This document shows, in pieces, positions 12,129-24,636 of a stretch of 64,000 nt of DNA. The stretch is from Sambucus nigra (Eukaryota > Streptophyta > Magnoliopsida > Dipsacales > Adoxaceae). The translations under genes and the position numbers were made by a program. How positions within the stretch are numbered: position 1 is the first letter of the stretch; the number at the start of each line of letters is the position of its first letter. The DNA is taken from contig OX422211.1 of assembly GCA_949130495.1 (NCBI GenBank), positions 445,664,219-445,728,218 of the forward strand. Direction: 5' to 3'. The notes beneath the pieces were generated by a model that had not been told where the DNA came from, did not search any database, and saw nothing but the letters and a program-made list of their open reading frames with translations.

Positions 12129-13989
12129 ATCAAGTTCTAGTGTCCTTATGAATTTGTTCGGACGTACTACGCTTTCAGCGTTGCTCTCGATTTTTTATAG
12201 AGCCTTATGATAGAGATTGTTGATTCCTCTTGTGATATTTCGTTCTCCTTCCGCATTGTGAGATTATAGTAATCTTTTGCACATTTGAAGTTCATGTGAT
12301 GATCGAGGAAGGGTGACCAAGGAAGGCTGTGATGAGGGCAACATGAGGCGGGGCTTAGCTGGAGCAGTGAGTGGAAGTCGGAGACTAGGACCGTAGTAGA
12401 GGTCATTCTCCTTGTGGCATTTACTAAGAGTTGTTGCGACGACTACTAAAGAATAGTAGTTACGAGTACCCCAGTACCACTATATTAGAGAGTGGTACTA
12501 AAGTTGAATTATTCGGTGAAGCTAAAGGTTCGAAAGGGGTATTTGGTAAGGACCATATTGTAAGTAAATTCATGAGAAGGTAGTGTAGCATTACTCAGTG
12601 GAAGTTGAAGGCTCAGAAGTTTTGACTTAGAGAAGGGTATGGAAATACCCAGATGTCAAAATTGAGGAAAAATTTTCACTCGTAGGAGCAATATGGAAAT
12701 GGTGGGAATGGTGATGACCATATTCGGGGGAGCAAGATGTTTTGCCCCTAAAGGGATCTTACGGATAGTTTTAATCGTGAGTCCCCATGATTTAGCAAGA
12801 ATGAGAAGAATGCAATTTTAAACTATTCACATAAGGATTGGTCAGAGGCCGACAGTGAATAAAGAGAGTTACGAACAAGTGAACTTTGTGCTGAGTCAAG
12901 GTAGGTACAATAAAGAGAGAGCCCTTCTGAGGAATAATAGGCTCACTAGAAAAGTGTTACGAACACTTATGGAGAATGTATGTGTTCGAGGACCCCATTA
13001 GTGGGCATCCACCCGGAGAATTCGTTGAAACAAGGCTGTTGAGGCCGGTGGTGGAGTTTCCTTTTCATTAAGAAGTTAAGGGGAACTGGTAATGTGATTG
13101 TCAGGATCGCGACTATGGAGTCCAAGATACTGATAACCTTAAAAGGGTCAGGGTGACCTGAGATGGGGAATGTTGTAATGTGGAGTGTAGAACCGTACGA
13201 TTAGTTATTGTCCATGGTAGTTAAAGGGGAAAGAGTAAGGTGTCCATAAGGGAAATTGATTAAAGTAATTTTTGGTTCAGTTAGGGCAAGTGTACCAAGT
13301 CCGAGAACCTTTTTAAGTGCCTAGGGAGATAGGCGGAGTTGTTATTATGAGTTTCACCTCAATTGAAGGAGGCTTGTTCTGTGTGACGAGATTGAGTCAC
13401 AGTGTTTTATGAGCCCTAGATTCGTGTGTGATACGAGTTTACATATATTATCGATAACGTTATGTAGTATCTGTTTATGTGTTTTTCCACGATAGTGGGA
13501 ATTTATTTTCTTTCATTCGCTGTGAAGAGCGGGTGTTAGTATTTTGAGCTTATATATTAGATTGGTATTACTCATTTTGTGTGTGTTATACGAGTATGGT
13601 GTTATTTTGAGTGGAATATGATATTCGTTGTTCCGAGCGATAGTAGACTAATGATGGCAAGACTATCGTGTCCGCGGTTCCAGGGTGGAACGGATTGTTA
13701 TTGCGATGTCTCACCTGGATACAAGCTGAGTTCACCTTTATTATATGTATAGATGAAACTACGGTGAGAAGATGTTTCTTTATCATGATTCGAGTGTGTG
13801 GCGAACTTATAGGTGTGATTTAACGTATGCAGGGTTAATTGTTGAGCAGTGAGTTTAAGCTCATTATTGATTGTTCAAGGATTGAGTGTTAGTGCGAGAG
13901 CTTGGTGGTATGGCTCCTGGGCAGAGATGGGAGTTCAGACCACATTTTGTTGAAAGAGGGGATAGGGTTATCTCGATTGCATATTTGAA

Positions 13990-14610
13990 TTTAAAGAACC
14001 TCCACGACCGACAAAGTTAAGTATTAGTGTATTGGAGGGGTTTCTTGTTTGGATTTTGCTTTGGGAGACGCTCCACGCATGAACCTTAATGACGTCGGGA
14101 GTGGAGAGATGTGTTAGGATGCAAGAATGTTGGTTTTGTCGATAAGTCTTATAGTGTGGAGGAAACATTATAGACTATGAGCCGTATGATGATGGTATGC
14201 TTATGGAAATATTGTGCTATGGAGAAGAACTAAAATGGTTCTCTCTCCGCAAGTAAGTGGGTGAGGCAGAAGTTAGAGAAATTGATTTGAGGCTTATAGC
14301 TAGGCCGTAATGAAAAAGCCAATTATGGAAAAAGTATAGTTTGGGTATGATGCTCATAATTCTTTTGAAGAGAGTGGGTGCCTCTATTAGTTAGACTTTC
14401 CTGTTCGCCTAGGTGGAAGTATAGAATAGTAGAAATGCTTTAATAGTTTAGTGAGGTAAGATTTAGGATGTCCCGCTATTATGCCTTAGGCCGTTATATC
14501 TCGGTGACCGATGATGCGAGGGAGTAGTGTAATGGGAGGGTTCCTTATTTGGATTTCTCTCTACGAGACATCCCACGCATGAAACAGAGAAAATGTCGGG
14601 AGTTGAGAAA
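13990..14610 (+). repeat. Two diverged ~110-bp LARD modules, internal domain 2
   Basis: Copies near 13996-14110 and 14496-14610, at the same relative places as 4556 and 5066 in the first internal domain. They keep AGTATTAGTGTA or AGTAGTGTA, the G-rich stretch, TTTGGATTT and CCACGCATGAA. Confidence 0.6.
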
Positions 14611-16814
14611 CGTCTTGGGTACCAGGGACACAATTTAGGATAGTACTATTTCTCATATTTAGGAACGCTTCGATCTTAGAATTATTGGGCAGTGAAGCCA
14701 GTGGAGTTAGTGGCGCTGATATAGAAATATTGGTTTGTTAACCTTGAGAAGAATGGGATGTTGTGGGTAAGGAAGACCCATGTATGAGTATTACGCTGAG
14801 GAAATAAGGCCTATTGTTTAAAGAGTGTGTACGTGTCAGACATTGGTGATGGTTGTGCGGAGAGGCACGGGTTAAAAAAGGTGTATGGGCACCTTAGTAA
14901 GTTGGTTTTATATACCTCCTAAGATAGAAGGGACGTAGTATATAGAGTTGAAGATTATGCCGATAAGGTAGTATACTATAGTGTAAACCTTATTAGAGGT
15001 GAGTGCTGATGAGTATATTTTTAAGAGATATTGGGTAGTACCATTCCACTTTGAGGCATTAGGATGTGGAGGGATTCACGATCCTAGGTTAGTGTTAGTA
15101 GTTTTGGTTATATCTGAATTTCGAGGATGAAATTCCGTTGTAAGGGGGGGAGTATGTAATACCTCGCACTTTTATGGGAAATTAAATTCAACAATTAAGT
15201 GTAATTTGGGAATTTAAGAGTTATCATGAATAGTAAATTTTTGAGGTTTATAAGGATTAGATGATTTTCGATGAGTCTTACATTTACGTTTGGGATTAAG
15301 TAAATAAGTCAGAGTATTTTAATTATATGTCGCAGCTGGGTAAAGAGACAAAGGATAATATTTTAACGGGAATACCGCATTGAGTTGTGTGGGTTAAATT
15401 AGTGAGTTACGGTCAAGTTCCTCAGATGGAGTTTCTGATTGCGTGGTGAGTCTCAGAATGGACGAGATAGTCAAAATTGAGTATTCGGGTGTCGTAATTG
15501 AGTTTTGGGAATTTTTGGATTAATTGGGACTCGCAATTGAGTAAACGAGTCATTTTTGGGTCTAATAGGGATAAACCCTTATTTCTCCCAATATAAGGCA
15601 CGAGAGAGTGGGAGAAGGAAGGAAAATAGAGAAAAGAAGAAGAGAAGTTAGGAAGAGGAGAAAAAAGGAGAGGAAAAGGATTTTCGGGCCAAACTCCGCG
15701 GGATTCAACTCGGGGTCGTCGAATTTCATCCTCCAAGCAAGTGTTTACTTGCTTTATTTAATTTTAAGCAAGAATCTCATATCATATTTGGTAATAACAA
15801 ACCGAAAAGGTATTGGGTTGGGTTTTCGTGGATTAAACGGGGTTTTCGGAAGTTTAACAAGTAAACCCCGAAAATTATGAAATTGGAGAAACTTAGAAAT
15901 TTATCGAATTTAATTGTTGATTTTTGGATTTTAGATGTTTAGAACCTATTTAATTTGTGTGTATTTCATTGGGTGTAGTTAGATGTTGGTGGAAGAAGGG
16001 GTAAAAATCATTGGAGGTTTGTTAATGGCCGAAACAGTCTCGGAGATGACGATGAACAGTAACCAGCGGCATTGTCGAATCGATTAGGCCTAGATGCGAA
16101 TCGATTCAGCTCTTGATCATAAAATGAAATTTGTAGATATTTTCGATACGGTAGCGTTGGGGCTAACCGTGTATTTTCTGATTTTTTTTGGATTTATAAT
16201 GATTTTTCTACGGAAGGTTGTCCGAGATCGAAATCGTTAGTTAGAAATCAAACCTGATATTGAGAGAATTAAGGCTAGACTTGTTTGGAGATAAATATTA
16301 GGGGTTCTAAATATAGAGTGGGGACCTCTAGATTATTATTTGAGTGAAATGTAGACCTTGGTTTTGTGGAAAAATCGAATCCGTGACCTATTTAAATTAA
16401 GGGTGTTGGTGACAAATATTTCTTGGGATAAATTCAGTGAGCATTTAGGCTTATATAATTATGTGCGTAGAAAACTTAATTATATCGATTGTCGTTTAGT
16501 ATATCCTGTGAGAGTATTAGGATGAATTTGGGTAAATGCGTATCTACTAAGTGTGAATTGGTATAGTTGGAGAAATTATATGAATCCTTAAGTGTGATAA
16601 GGTACATGTTATTTATCAAGTGAGGGAATACTTTTGAGTTTAGTATCGTGAGTGTGTGAATAATCGAATATTATTAATTATGATTTATCTTTGGGATTAT
16701 TGACCATCGCTATGTGTGATTGGCAATTATGGACACTTATATTTGTTTGAGGAACAATGTGGAATATATATATACTATGTGATGAAAGTATATTTATTAT
16801 ATGATAGGGATATG

Positions 16815-16850
<36 letters not shown>
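16815..16850. repeat. (TA)n-(TG)n microsatellite in third LTR
   Basis: Alternating TA, then TG. In the second LTR the equivalent place (~10400-10440) has only imperfect TATATA, so this tract expanded after the copies separated. Confidence 0.85.
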
Positions 16851-17426
16851 GAAGGTATTTATATATGTGAAACATACCACCCCTAATGCTATCATGGAAA
16901 GTTGTGCAATGTGGGTGAGGCCCCTGGCTTGAGGAGCAGGGTGCGTATAGTCCCCAGGTCATAGCGTCCATTGTTATATTGTGTGATTTTTATTAGGGGT
17001 GAGACGTGGTGGGTATGTTTTGTCTCACTTTCGGGGAGAAACTATGACCGCTTCCCAGATGTTGTGATTTGGTTTTGACCACGAAGTAGGTGACATTTAG
17101 TCCTACCGGTGATCCCCTGGATGGTATGTGAGTGTTTCCCTGGAAGATGATAGCATTAAGAGATCACATCCTCGAGTTATAGCTCGTTAGGATGGTTATT
17201 GTACTTGTGTGTATAGTACATTGCTTGTGTATAAGAACAAGATATCATATCTCTATGAGAGTAAAGAGATAAATTGAATATGAAATAAAAAAAGGATTAA
17301 TTCTCATTTTGGGAGATTGTATCCGGACTTAAAATGTGAAATGTATATAAAAGTGAGTATGAAAAATAAAGATGAGTATGCTGTGTAGATTTATTTATAC
17401 GAGTATATATATAAGTTGAGTATCGA

Positions 17427-17775
17427 GGGTCTGATGGATCTCGACGATCGACCTTGCCAAGTAGTAGTGTATCAGGTGGGTTCCTTGTTTGGATTTTTCT
17501 TTGCGAGACACCGCACTTACGAACATGGCTCAGTGTCGAGACTGGGGAGAAGTTTAACCCTTAGTGCTCCTGTTTTGAGTTTTCATTATACGAGAATATA
17601 TATATATATCTGTGTGTGTGTGTGTGTTGTGTACTGGGGGTCTAATGGATCTCGACGATCGAACTTGCCAATTAGTAGTGTATCGGGGGGGGGGGGGGTT
17701 CCTTGTTTGGGTATTCGCCTTGCGAGACACCCCCACGCACGGACATGGCATAGCGTTGAGACTAGGGAGAAGTTG
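17427..17775 (+). repeat. Two ~110-bp LARD modules, third LTR
   Basis: Copies start near 17427 and 17641. The second has a run of 14 G (17685-17698) where other copies have 6-8. The order of landmarks is as in the second LTR. Confidence 0.75.
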
Positions 17776-18491
17776 AGACCTTAGTACTTTGTTGGCTCAT
17801 GATTTCTAAAGTTTGGGGGTGACGGATTAGATAGGCAGCGTAACTTAACTAGGATGTTTAGAGGGATGCGTTAGGTGTGCACTATTAGAAGAGAGATAAG
17901 GGGTATCTCATGGGAGTGCGATACCAATTTAAATATGAGATTAAACATATTTTTAATAATAAAGCATTTAAGCACTTGCTAAATATTTTCACAACTCGGG
18001 CTCTGACCCGTTTTTATATATTCCCTCTCTTGCTGCATATTATATATATAGGTGGCCAGACATAGGGACGCCTGAATGATGATCCTTTCGAGTCAAACGT
18101 CTACTGCAGCAGCTGTGGCTGCGTGCAGGTTTATTTTTAGATGCTTCTATTCTTGTGATCTAGATAGGAAGCATTGTAGTAATTTTTGGGCTGAAAATTT
18201 ATTTATTCTTTCACAGCCTTTTAGTGCGGCAGTCGATTTGGTTGTATCATATTTGAACCGAGTGTTCGGTTATTTTATCTCTTTCCAATATTATTTATTT
18301 AAACTGTGCGGATGTTTTAATTGTATAGTTCGTTTAAAAATATTACTTAAAAAACAATTGACGCCAGCCTAATAGGTTATTAGTAATTAAATTGGTTTTC
18401 GACAGTGATGCTAAGAATGATCCATATGCGACTCCAGTTTTGATTTGGTACAGGAGTGATCGCTCGGTGTTTTATTAGGCGGGTTGTCACA

Positions 18492-20028
18492 ATGCTCTTC
18501 CTTAGTTATGTTTTTTTACCACGGGATTTGATCTGGCATAAATATGGTATATTTATGCCCTTAATTTCGGTACCTTTGTGAACCCGAGTGGTACAATTGA
18601 TATGGACTTAACTTATAATTATTCTACTAATCTTTGTTGGCAAGTATTTCGTGTTTTGTGTTTCTCTTGTGTGTTTTACAGGTAAAGTATGCAAGCCGTG
18701 CAAAAGAGAAATCGAAACAAAGAAGGAAAGGCTAGGAAGGCAAGTTCAAGGGCATTTTTGTAATTGTGACGCCTAATCCCAGAGGTGGGGCCTTCTATAA
18801 AATTTAAGATCTTGGAACAATGATAACACTGGAAAAAACGGCACTCAAATCCGAGTTACGGTGAAAGAGTTATGATCCCTTGAAGTTGAAGAAAAATACT
18901 TAGATGAAAGGAGGAAAACATTAAAATTTTCTAGGTGTTGGAAATGAAAAGAAGAAGGCTCAAACCAACAAGTTTTCCTGAACCACAAGGTGAACCGATT
19001 CGAGGGGAAAACCGGTTCCGGGTACGTGCGAACCGGTTCGAGGTGCCTGAGGCGCGAAATTCTCCTCAATTGCTAATTGGTCCAAAGAGTCCTATTATGT
19101 TACAAAATCTTCTAAAACGTATTTGTGTCTTTGTATTGACTTAGAAAACACTGTTTTGAATAGTTTTTGAGAGAGAGAAAAGTAGGATATTACCCTAGGA
19201 ACATAGTTTTGATTTGGTGCTTCAAGATCAATTAATTTCGGGTTTGATTTCAAGTTTTAATTAAATTTTCACTCTCTCTATTATTGTTCTTGCATGTTTC
19301 AGTATACTTTCATCATGATTTCTTTCACATGCAACGTAGCTAATTTATGCATAGTTAGGTTCAGTATCTTCGGCTAAATTTTTTTGGGTTGGGATGCATG
19401 AACTCAACCCGATGTGAGCGTTGCATGTGTATAGAACTAATCCTCTAAAATTATGGATTTATTAGACCATAGAGCGTAGCGAACACAACCATTGTAGATC
19501 TTTGGATCTCGTTTGCTTCAGGGTAACCGGGATGCTTTAGAATGCAATGCGAGTGTAGCTATCATGTTACCGCTTTACTCATCCTCTGATTATGTATGGT
19601 GCGGTCTTGAACCTCATATACGTAATGCTTGGGAGTAATAAAGACTGGGTCTGATTAATCACTTAAATTTATGATTAGTTTTATACTAGCAATACACTAG
19701 GGTTGAGGGATTATATTCCCAACCTGTTCTTCTCTTCATACTTATTACTTCATTATTAGTTATTAATCCTTGTTTAATTCATTAGTTCCATAGTCTTAAT
19801 CTAGTTTTCTTTTACTAGTAGGATTAATTGCAAACAAATCATCTTTTTGTTTTTCTTAGAGTTGAATTTAGGTTGACCGTCTGTCCTTCCGTCGTCACGA
19901 TTTTCTCATCCTATTTCCCTATGGAGACGATCCCGACTTACTAGGTTTATTACTAACGCGACAGGCTTGCGCTTGAGCCTAGAGAGAATTCACTTTAGAG
20001 ACACATTCTTAGTCGCATCAAGTTTTTG
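18492..20028 (+). repeat. Decayed LTR fragment, possibly Athila-like
   Basis: A 1.5-kb stretch with features of plant gypsy LTRs: a GAGTTACGGTGAAAGAGTTAT stretch near 18852, paired GAACCGGTTCG motifs near 18990-19040, and a 3' end reading CGCATCAAGTTTTTGG (20014-20028). The last resembles the junction of an Athila-type LTR with its primer site (TTTTTGGCGCC...), but the sequence leaves the expected path right after TTTTTGG. No proteins are visible. ORFs at 18845-19144 on both strands are the GC-rich LTR section, not genes. The lineage is a guess from the terminal motif. Confidence 0.4.
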
Positions 20029-21208
20029 GATCACACTTCTAGGTACCCGCGACTGAGAGGGTCTTCAAGGAGATTTATTTTATAAACCTTTGGTATGGTA
20101 GGCTTTATGAGTGATGGGTAGACGTAATGATTTTTCACTTGATTGTGCCGAGGTCTTAGATTTTGGATGACCTAAGACTATACCTATCACGCGCGAGAGA
20201 TACCGAAGGCAATAATAGTAGACCTTCATTATGTGTGGGCGCAAGACATACTCATTTATTTTTACAATCCGGAGGTCGTATTATTGCATGGACATTAGAC
20301 ATGAGTTGAGGCTTTCTCCTACAATATATGATATTGTATGGCGGTACCAGAGACAGTTTTACCGGTTTATGTGATGTACTAGTGATGTATGTGACTTATA
20401 GTAGGGATGCCCACCTCCATACTTATGTTTCGGACTTGTGTATTACATATACTAGAGAGGTGTATATTGTATTATTGGCATGGCATAGTCAAATTTTTAT
20501 AGACTTTAGATATAATATTATTATTATTTATATATAGAGTTATTTGGTGAGAAAAATCGTAGGTTTAAAACAATAACAAAACTTATGGTTTTAAAATAAA
20601 ATAGATAAACCTAAAGATGAGAAACTCAATTTTAAAGAATGAAGAGGTAAAGCTTTAATCATATGGGTGACATATGGGTTCGCGATTTAGAACCGCATGA
20701 TATTTTAGGTTGTTGGGCTGCATAAATAATAACTTAAAATATGTTAAAATACATGAGGAAGATGTGTAATTATGATGTAGTCCAGATTCAATTACAATCC
20801 TATTCTACATAGGCCTGTTGTTTATGTTTTCTTTTAAAGACAATTTTCATAGGACCTGTTGTGGTAGTTCTTGTCGATGAAGGGTCGTTGGAGGAGCATC
20901 ACTAGTGACGTCCCATTTCTTACTCCCTGGATTGTCGGAGTCGAGAAAGTGTAGCTCATGCTTTTATTATACTCCTTTATTTTTAGTTTGGTTGTATATT
21001 TATATTTACATTCAGAGACAATTTATGTTATTTGGTTGGTGATTGGTATCGGAGTTGGTTCTATGTTGATTCAGTATTTTATTATATTGTCCTTGTTCTT
21101 TCGATTCCTATTTATATCTTATGCTAAGAATGTTACCAAAAGTTTTGATTACCTTGATTTTTATGGTAGACCTGATCAATATATTTATGGATTTTTCGGG
21201 GTATCACA
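20029..21208 (+). repeat. Chromovirus-like LTR 3' fragment (uncertain)
   Basis: An AT-rich stretch ending TTTCGGGGTATCACA at 21208, which resembles the GGGTGTCACA ends of Tekay-type LTRs in this window. No primer site follows; an unrelated antisense gag begins instead. No start could be located. ORFs here (20328-20537, 20958-21344) have no recognisable domain. Confidence 0.3.
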
Positions 21209-22720
21209 ACCGCTTCCTCATATCTCGTCAAGGATGTGGTGGACACCCACAACGAACAGTGTGTACTTGTCACATCTCTTTGGCTTATCTAATTTCTTGG
21301 AATCCTTAGACCTTTCCTTCTTTTCTGATATTTTTCCAGCATGAGACTTATCATGGTTGGACTCTTTTGCTTCCATAGCCTCCTCGGCAATCATAATCTT
21401 CTACGCCTTGGCCAGGATCTCGCCATTGTGTTTGGTGATTCTTTCGCTAATGCCCAGTACATTTTTCTAGTAATATGCCACTCATTATGGTTGTGATCAA
21501 GATCTTCTTATCATAGTATAATATCTTAAGATTCTTCGTGTTGAAAAGGCTGATGAACTTTCTTATCGTTTTATCCACCTATTGGCAAATGCTTAACAAA
21601 TGAGCCACCTTTTCCTCGACTTTGCGCCTAAGAATAAATTATTCATAAAGAGGTTGGTTAACTATTTGAAGCTTTAAATTCTCCCTGAGGAAGGTTGTTA
21701 TACCAGATTCGTGCTAATCCAGTGAGAATACTATTGAATGGCCTACATCGTATCTCATCAAGAATATAATAGATATTAGAAGGAGCTTGATATGGATCCA
21801 CATACAACATCAAACCATATTTTCCATCATATATGGGATTGATAACATGTTAATTGAACTTTGTAGGTTTTATATAACCTGCTACCGAAGTTGTAAATGG
21901 AATATTTTAATATATCCCATTTGTGAAGGCTTCTTCATCTTTATTGGATTACCCAATCAATCTTCCAGATGCTGAATTGACCGTTTTTCAGGGTTGTTCC
22001 TCTTGCTCGGACTTTACAGTCTTCTTTATTCATCCTCGTCTTTCAGCTAATCTTTCTTCCTTAATGGAAGTGAGCTCGGCACTATTCGACCTTCTTACAC
22101 TTTGCCCTGACCTAGGCAAGCACTCAACCCTAGTGGTCTCATATCTTCTTGAGTCCTCTCTATGATCCCTTAGCTCTCTAGGTTCCATGTTATAGTATTC
22201 TCATGCAACTCTTGGGCATAGTTTATCGAAAGAAGAATGTTTGTTCATACTTTCTAGAACACTTTTGAGTAAGTTTAATCATCTTCATATCTAGTTGATC
22301 AGATGGTGGATGATGCATGAGGCCTACAAGATTTATTATCTCACCTAGATTCTGAGTATTTAAACCTAATCCCTTCGCCACGTGATCTCAAATTCAACCT
22401 CATAGGTTTATTTGTTACCCTATTATAGTGCGCCTATATTATGTCCTTGTATAATGCTAGAATTGGCATTTCACGCCTCCTATAAGAGTTTTCCTCAATT
22501 GTTGGGGTAATTGGGTTCATCTTTGGCCTGTTATGTACGTCCCGATCTTTGAGTCGATTGTTTCATGTTCTCCTACATATCTTCTTGACTCCTATCCAGC
22601 ATTTTTAAGAACCCCTGCAAATATTTCATGCCTATAGGTGTAGAGGGTGGAACCCCTCTTCAGTTTGGCTACTTCCTGTAGAGGGTGGAACCCCTCTCAG
22701 CCATTTTTAATAGAAATTGC
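21209..22720 (-). pseudogene. Decayed gypsy gag (Tat-like)
   Basis: Read on the minus strand, the stretch around 21250-21430 carries a lysine/glutamate-rich segment including ITKHNGEILAKA and IAEEAMEAKE. This resembles the region after the capsid in plant Tat-type Gag, where a 'KYI.AEEA..AK' pattern is common. A second piece near 21540-21610 (DKTIRKFI) resembles the preceding Gag segment. Stops and frameshifts are frequent and no continuous frame remains. The 5' portion toward 22720 holds two copies of GTAGAGGGTGGAACCCCTCT (near 22640 and 22677). It lies just inside the primer site and LTR, where gag belongs. Plus-strand ORFs over the same interval (21787-22165) are shadows. Confidence 0.5.
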
Positions 22721-22988
22721 AAAAAAACATAATACCGTAGCAGGAAAAATAGAGTATCATAAGCGTAACAACAGTAATTGCTGTTAAAGAAGATCTAAAG
22801 TAGGGATATGCAAAATCAAATGGAAGATTCAAGGAATTCGAGAGAATCGAATGGAAATTGTTAATAAAAAGACTCTATCCCAACGAAACCCAGTTGAATC
22901 GGAGTGTGATTCACCGGTTTACCAGACATGGGTATCCTCGAGTTTCAGAAATTCATAATGGTGGAAACCGTTAATGGCTAAGCCGATT

Positions 22989-23005
22989 CTCACAAACGGT
23001 GCCAA
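22989..23005 (-). other. Primer binding site of Tat-like fragment
   Basis: On the minus strand it reads TTGGCACCGTTTGTGAG, close to the TTGGCGCCGTCTGTGGGA primer site common in plant gypsy elements, with a few changes. It lies two bases inside the LTR boundary. Confidence 0.55.
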
Positions 23006-23007
23006 TT

Positions 23008-23708
23008 TGTTATCCCATAAAACTACTATATTGATTTATCTTAGCTTGAGTATACAATTTATAAGCTGATAACAAATAAGATATGTAAATTACTGAAATA
23101 CTAAACTAGAGAAAACAGTAGATAGATGAGAGAAAGAGAATAAGCACCATATTTACGTGCTTCGGCCCAAAGTTGTACCTATGTCCACAAGTCCTGTGTT
23201 TGTTGTATTGAATTATTAGGATAAATCCATGAATGAATACAATAGTGAAGATATCAAGTTCTCCCTAGAACTGTAAATGATAACATTAAGGAAAATATCT
23301 CGAATTCGCAAAAGTGTGTGTGTTGGGGGGGGGGGGGGTGTCATTTATAGGCTGTTAGAAGATAGAAAAAAGAGATTCTCACATGGCTTTTATATATAGG
23401 TTGGGCAAGTGCACGCCTTACGTGTGAGGTAAGAAAATAATCATGAAGTTAGTTATGGACACATTAGGGGAATATTTACATATCTTCCTCACGTGTGTGT
23501 GTGTGTGTGTGTTGTTGATGTCATCCAATCACACAGTACATGATTCCTATAACGGAGGTAATTAACAGTGGTGGTTGACTGCTTGGAGCTGACCAGATTA
23601 CCTAGTCCAATCAGATTGCTAGCTAGGATGATCTCATTTATGCAGATGATGAGTCCAAGTGTCCTCTTCTAATTGACCCTCGAGCCATACCATACTTATG
23701 GTATAACA
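23008..23708 (-). repeat. LTR of Tat-like fragment (701 bp)
   Basis: The ends are inverted: TGTTAT at 23008 and ATAACA at 23708. It contains a run of 14 G (23325-23338) and a GT microsatellite (~23491-23512). It is adjacent to a primer site, so it is a 5' LTR on the minus strand. Confidence 0.65.
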
Positions 23709-24636
23709 GTCGAGGTAGTTATTTTTCCTTATAGTGAATTGTAAACTTTGTGCCCTGTATTTTAAATAGTCATATATCAGACTTAATTTACATTGCTATC
23801 TTGGTTACAAAAAATACTATAAATATTAAAGTTAACCATCAACTAATTAATAGTAAGTAATTAAAAAAAATATGGGCATATATATATATATGACTAAACT
23901 TGAAATATGATAAATGAATATGTAGTTTTAAATTACGTTTCGTTGCGGGTCTGATGGGTATAATATCACATATAGTATAATCATAGAATATGTTTTATAA
24001 TTGTATTCATAAAAATAGAATTATAATATAATTAGTTGATAATTAACCAAAATTATTATTATTTTTTGGTTTAATTTGTATATTAAATGCTACTTCCCAT
24101 GTTTATTTATATTTAAAATTTTAGTTATAATTTTCAATAGCAGAGACCCCGCTACAATAAAAATTTCCTTTTTCTCTTTTTATTCTTTAATCATTATTCA
24201 GGTGACTTTACATGTATTTGGAATAAATGAAACAAGTTAAAATAATAAACTTAAAATCTAAACAATTTCATCTATTTTAATAATCAATCAGAACTATTTT
24301 TTCATATCCAACACTTGAATGAGTTAGTAAACTTTTTTTCAAACAAATTTCTTAAACAATTATTTTATTTAAGATATAAGATTTTATTTTCTGCTTGGAT
24401 TGTTGGGAAAAACATGATCGCAAGCTTATCATAAAAAATATTAGAAAAACACTATACAAAAGATAACTATTATATTGGTTTAGTTATTGTATATCACCAT
24501 TAATCCAGTCATGGATTTTACTTTGTAGCATATGATAAGAAACTTACGGATTCAACATATTTGATGAGATGAAGTGAATTGACATAGTTCAAATGCATCC
24601 ATCAGATAAACTTTAAAGAGGAAAAACTTTCCATTT
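23709..24636. other. AT-rich stretch, nothing recognised
   Basis: Low-complexity AT-rich DNA with no coding frame, LTR end or repeat that I recognise. It separates the Tat-like LTR from the copia 3' LTR and may be old unique sequence. Confidence 0.4.

Larger units (their letters stand above)
12115..15154 (+). repeat. LARD internal domain 2 (uninterrupted)
   Basis: 3040 bp, closely similar to internal domain 1 without its nested insertion. It starts with the primer site and ends with a tract TAAGGGGGGGAGTA (15141-15154) preceded by TTTCGAGGATGAAATTCCG. No gag, protease, reverse transcriptase or integrase motif is visible in any frame, and all frames are closed at short range. It may be an extremely decayed gag region or a true non-coding interior; I cannot decide by eye. 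It preserves the empty target site of the solo LTR. Confidence 0.8.
8..18491 (+). mobile_element. LARD-like tandem array: LTR-internal-LTR-internal-LTR
   Basis: Three LTR copies (8-2688, 8771-12114, 15155-18491) alternate with two internal domains. The internal domains are 3040 bp (12115-15154) and about 3043 bp once the nested solo LTR and its target duplication at 5215-8253 are removed. Each unit has LTR ends TGTAATA...GTCACA, a primer site TGGTATCAGAGC two bases after the LTR, and a G-rich tract just before the next LTR. No gag or pol similarity is visible in the internal domains, and their ORFs are short. The size ratio (3.3-kb LTR, 3.0-kb non-coding interior) matches large retrotransposon derivatives. 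Primer site and ends suggest mobilisation in trans by a Tekay/Del-type chromovirus (inference). No target duplication joins positions 3-7 (gaata) to 18492-18496 (atgct), so this is a recombined array, not one insertion. Confidence 0.85.
15155..18491 (+). repeat. Third LTR of the LARD-like array
   Basis: 3337 bp, TGTAATACCTCG...GGTTGTCACA. It aligns along its length with 8771-12114 apart from microsatellite length differences. A TATA candidate lies at ~15588-15600. It ends the array; the next bases (atgct) do not match the bases before the first LTR. Confidence 0.9.
21209..23708 (-). mobile_element. 5' end of a Tat-like gypsy element (truncated)
   Basis: In its own orientation: 5' LTR (23708-23008), primer site just inside, then a decayed gag down to 21209, where it breaks against unrelated LTR-like sequence. 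Protease, pol and 3' LTR are missing from the window. Confidence 0.6.

Noticed and set aside
20958..21344. 128-residue hydrophobic ORF resembling a membrane protein
   Set aside because: Hydrophobicity follows from T-rich DNA; no homology, and it overlaps the LTR-like end at 21208 and antisense gag.
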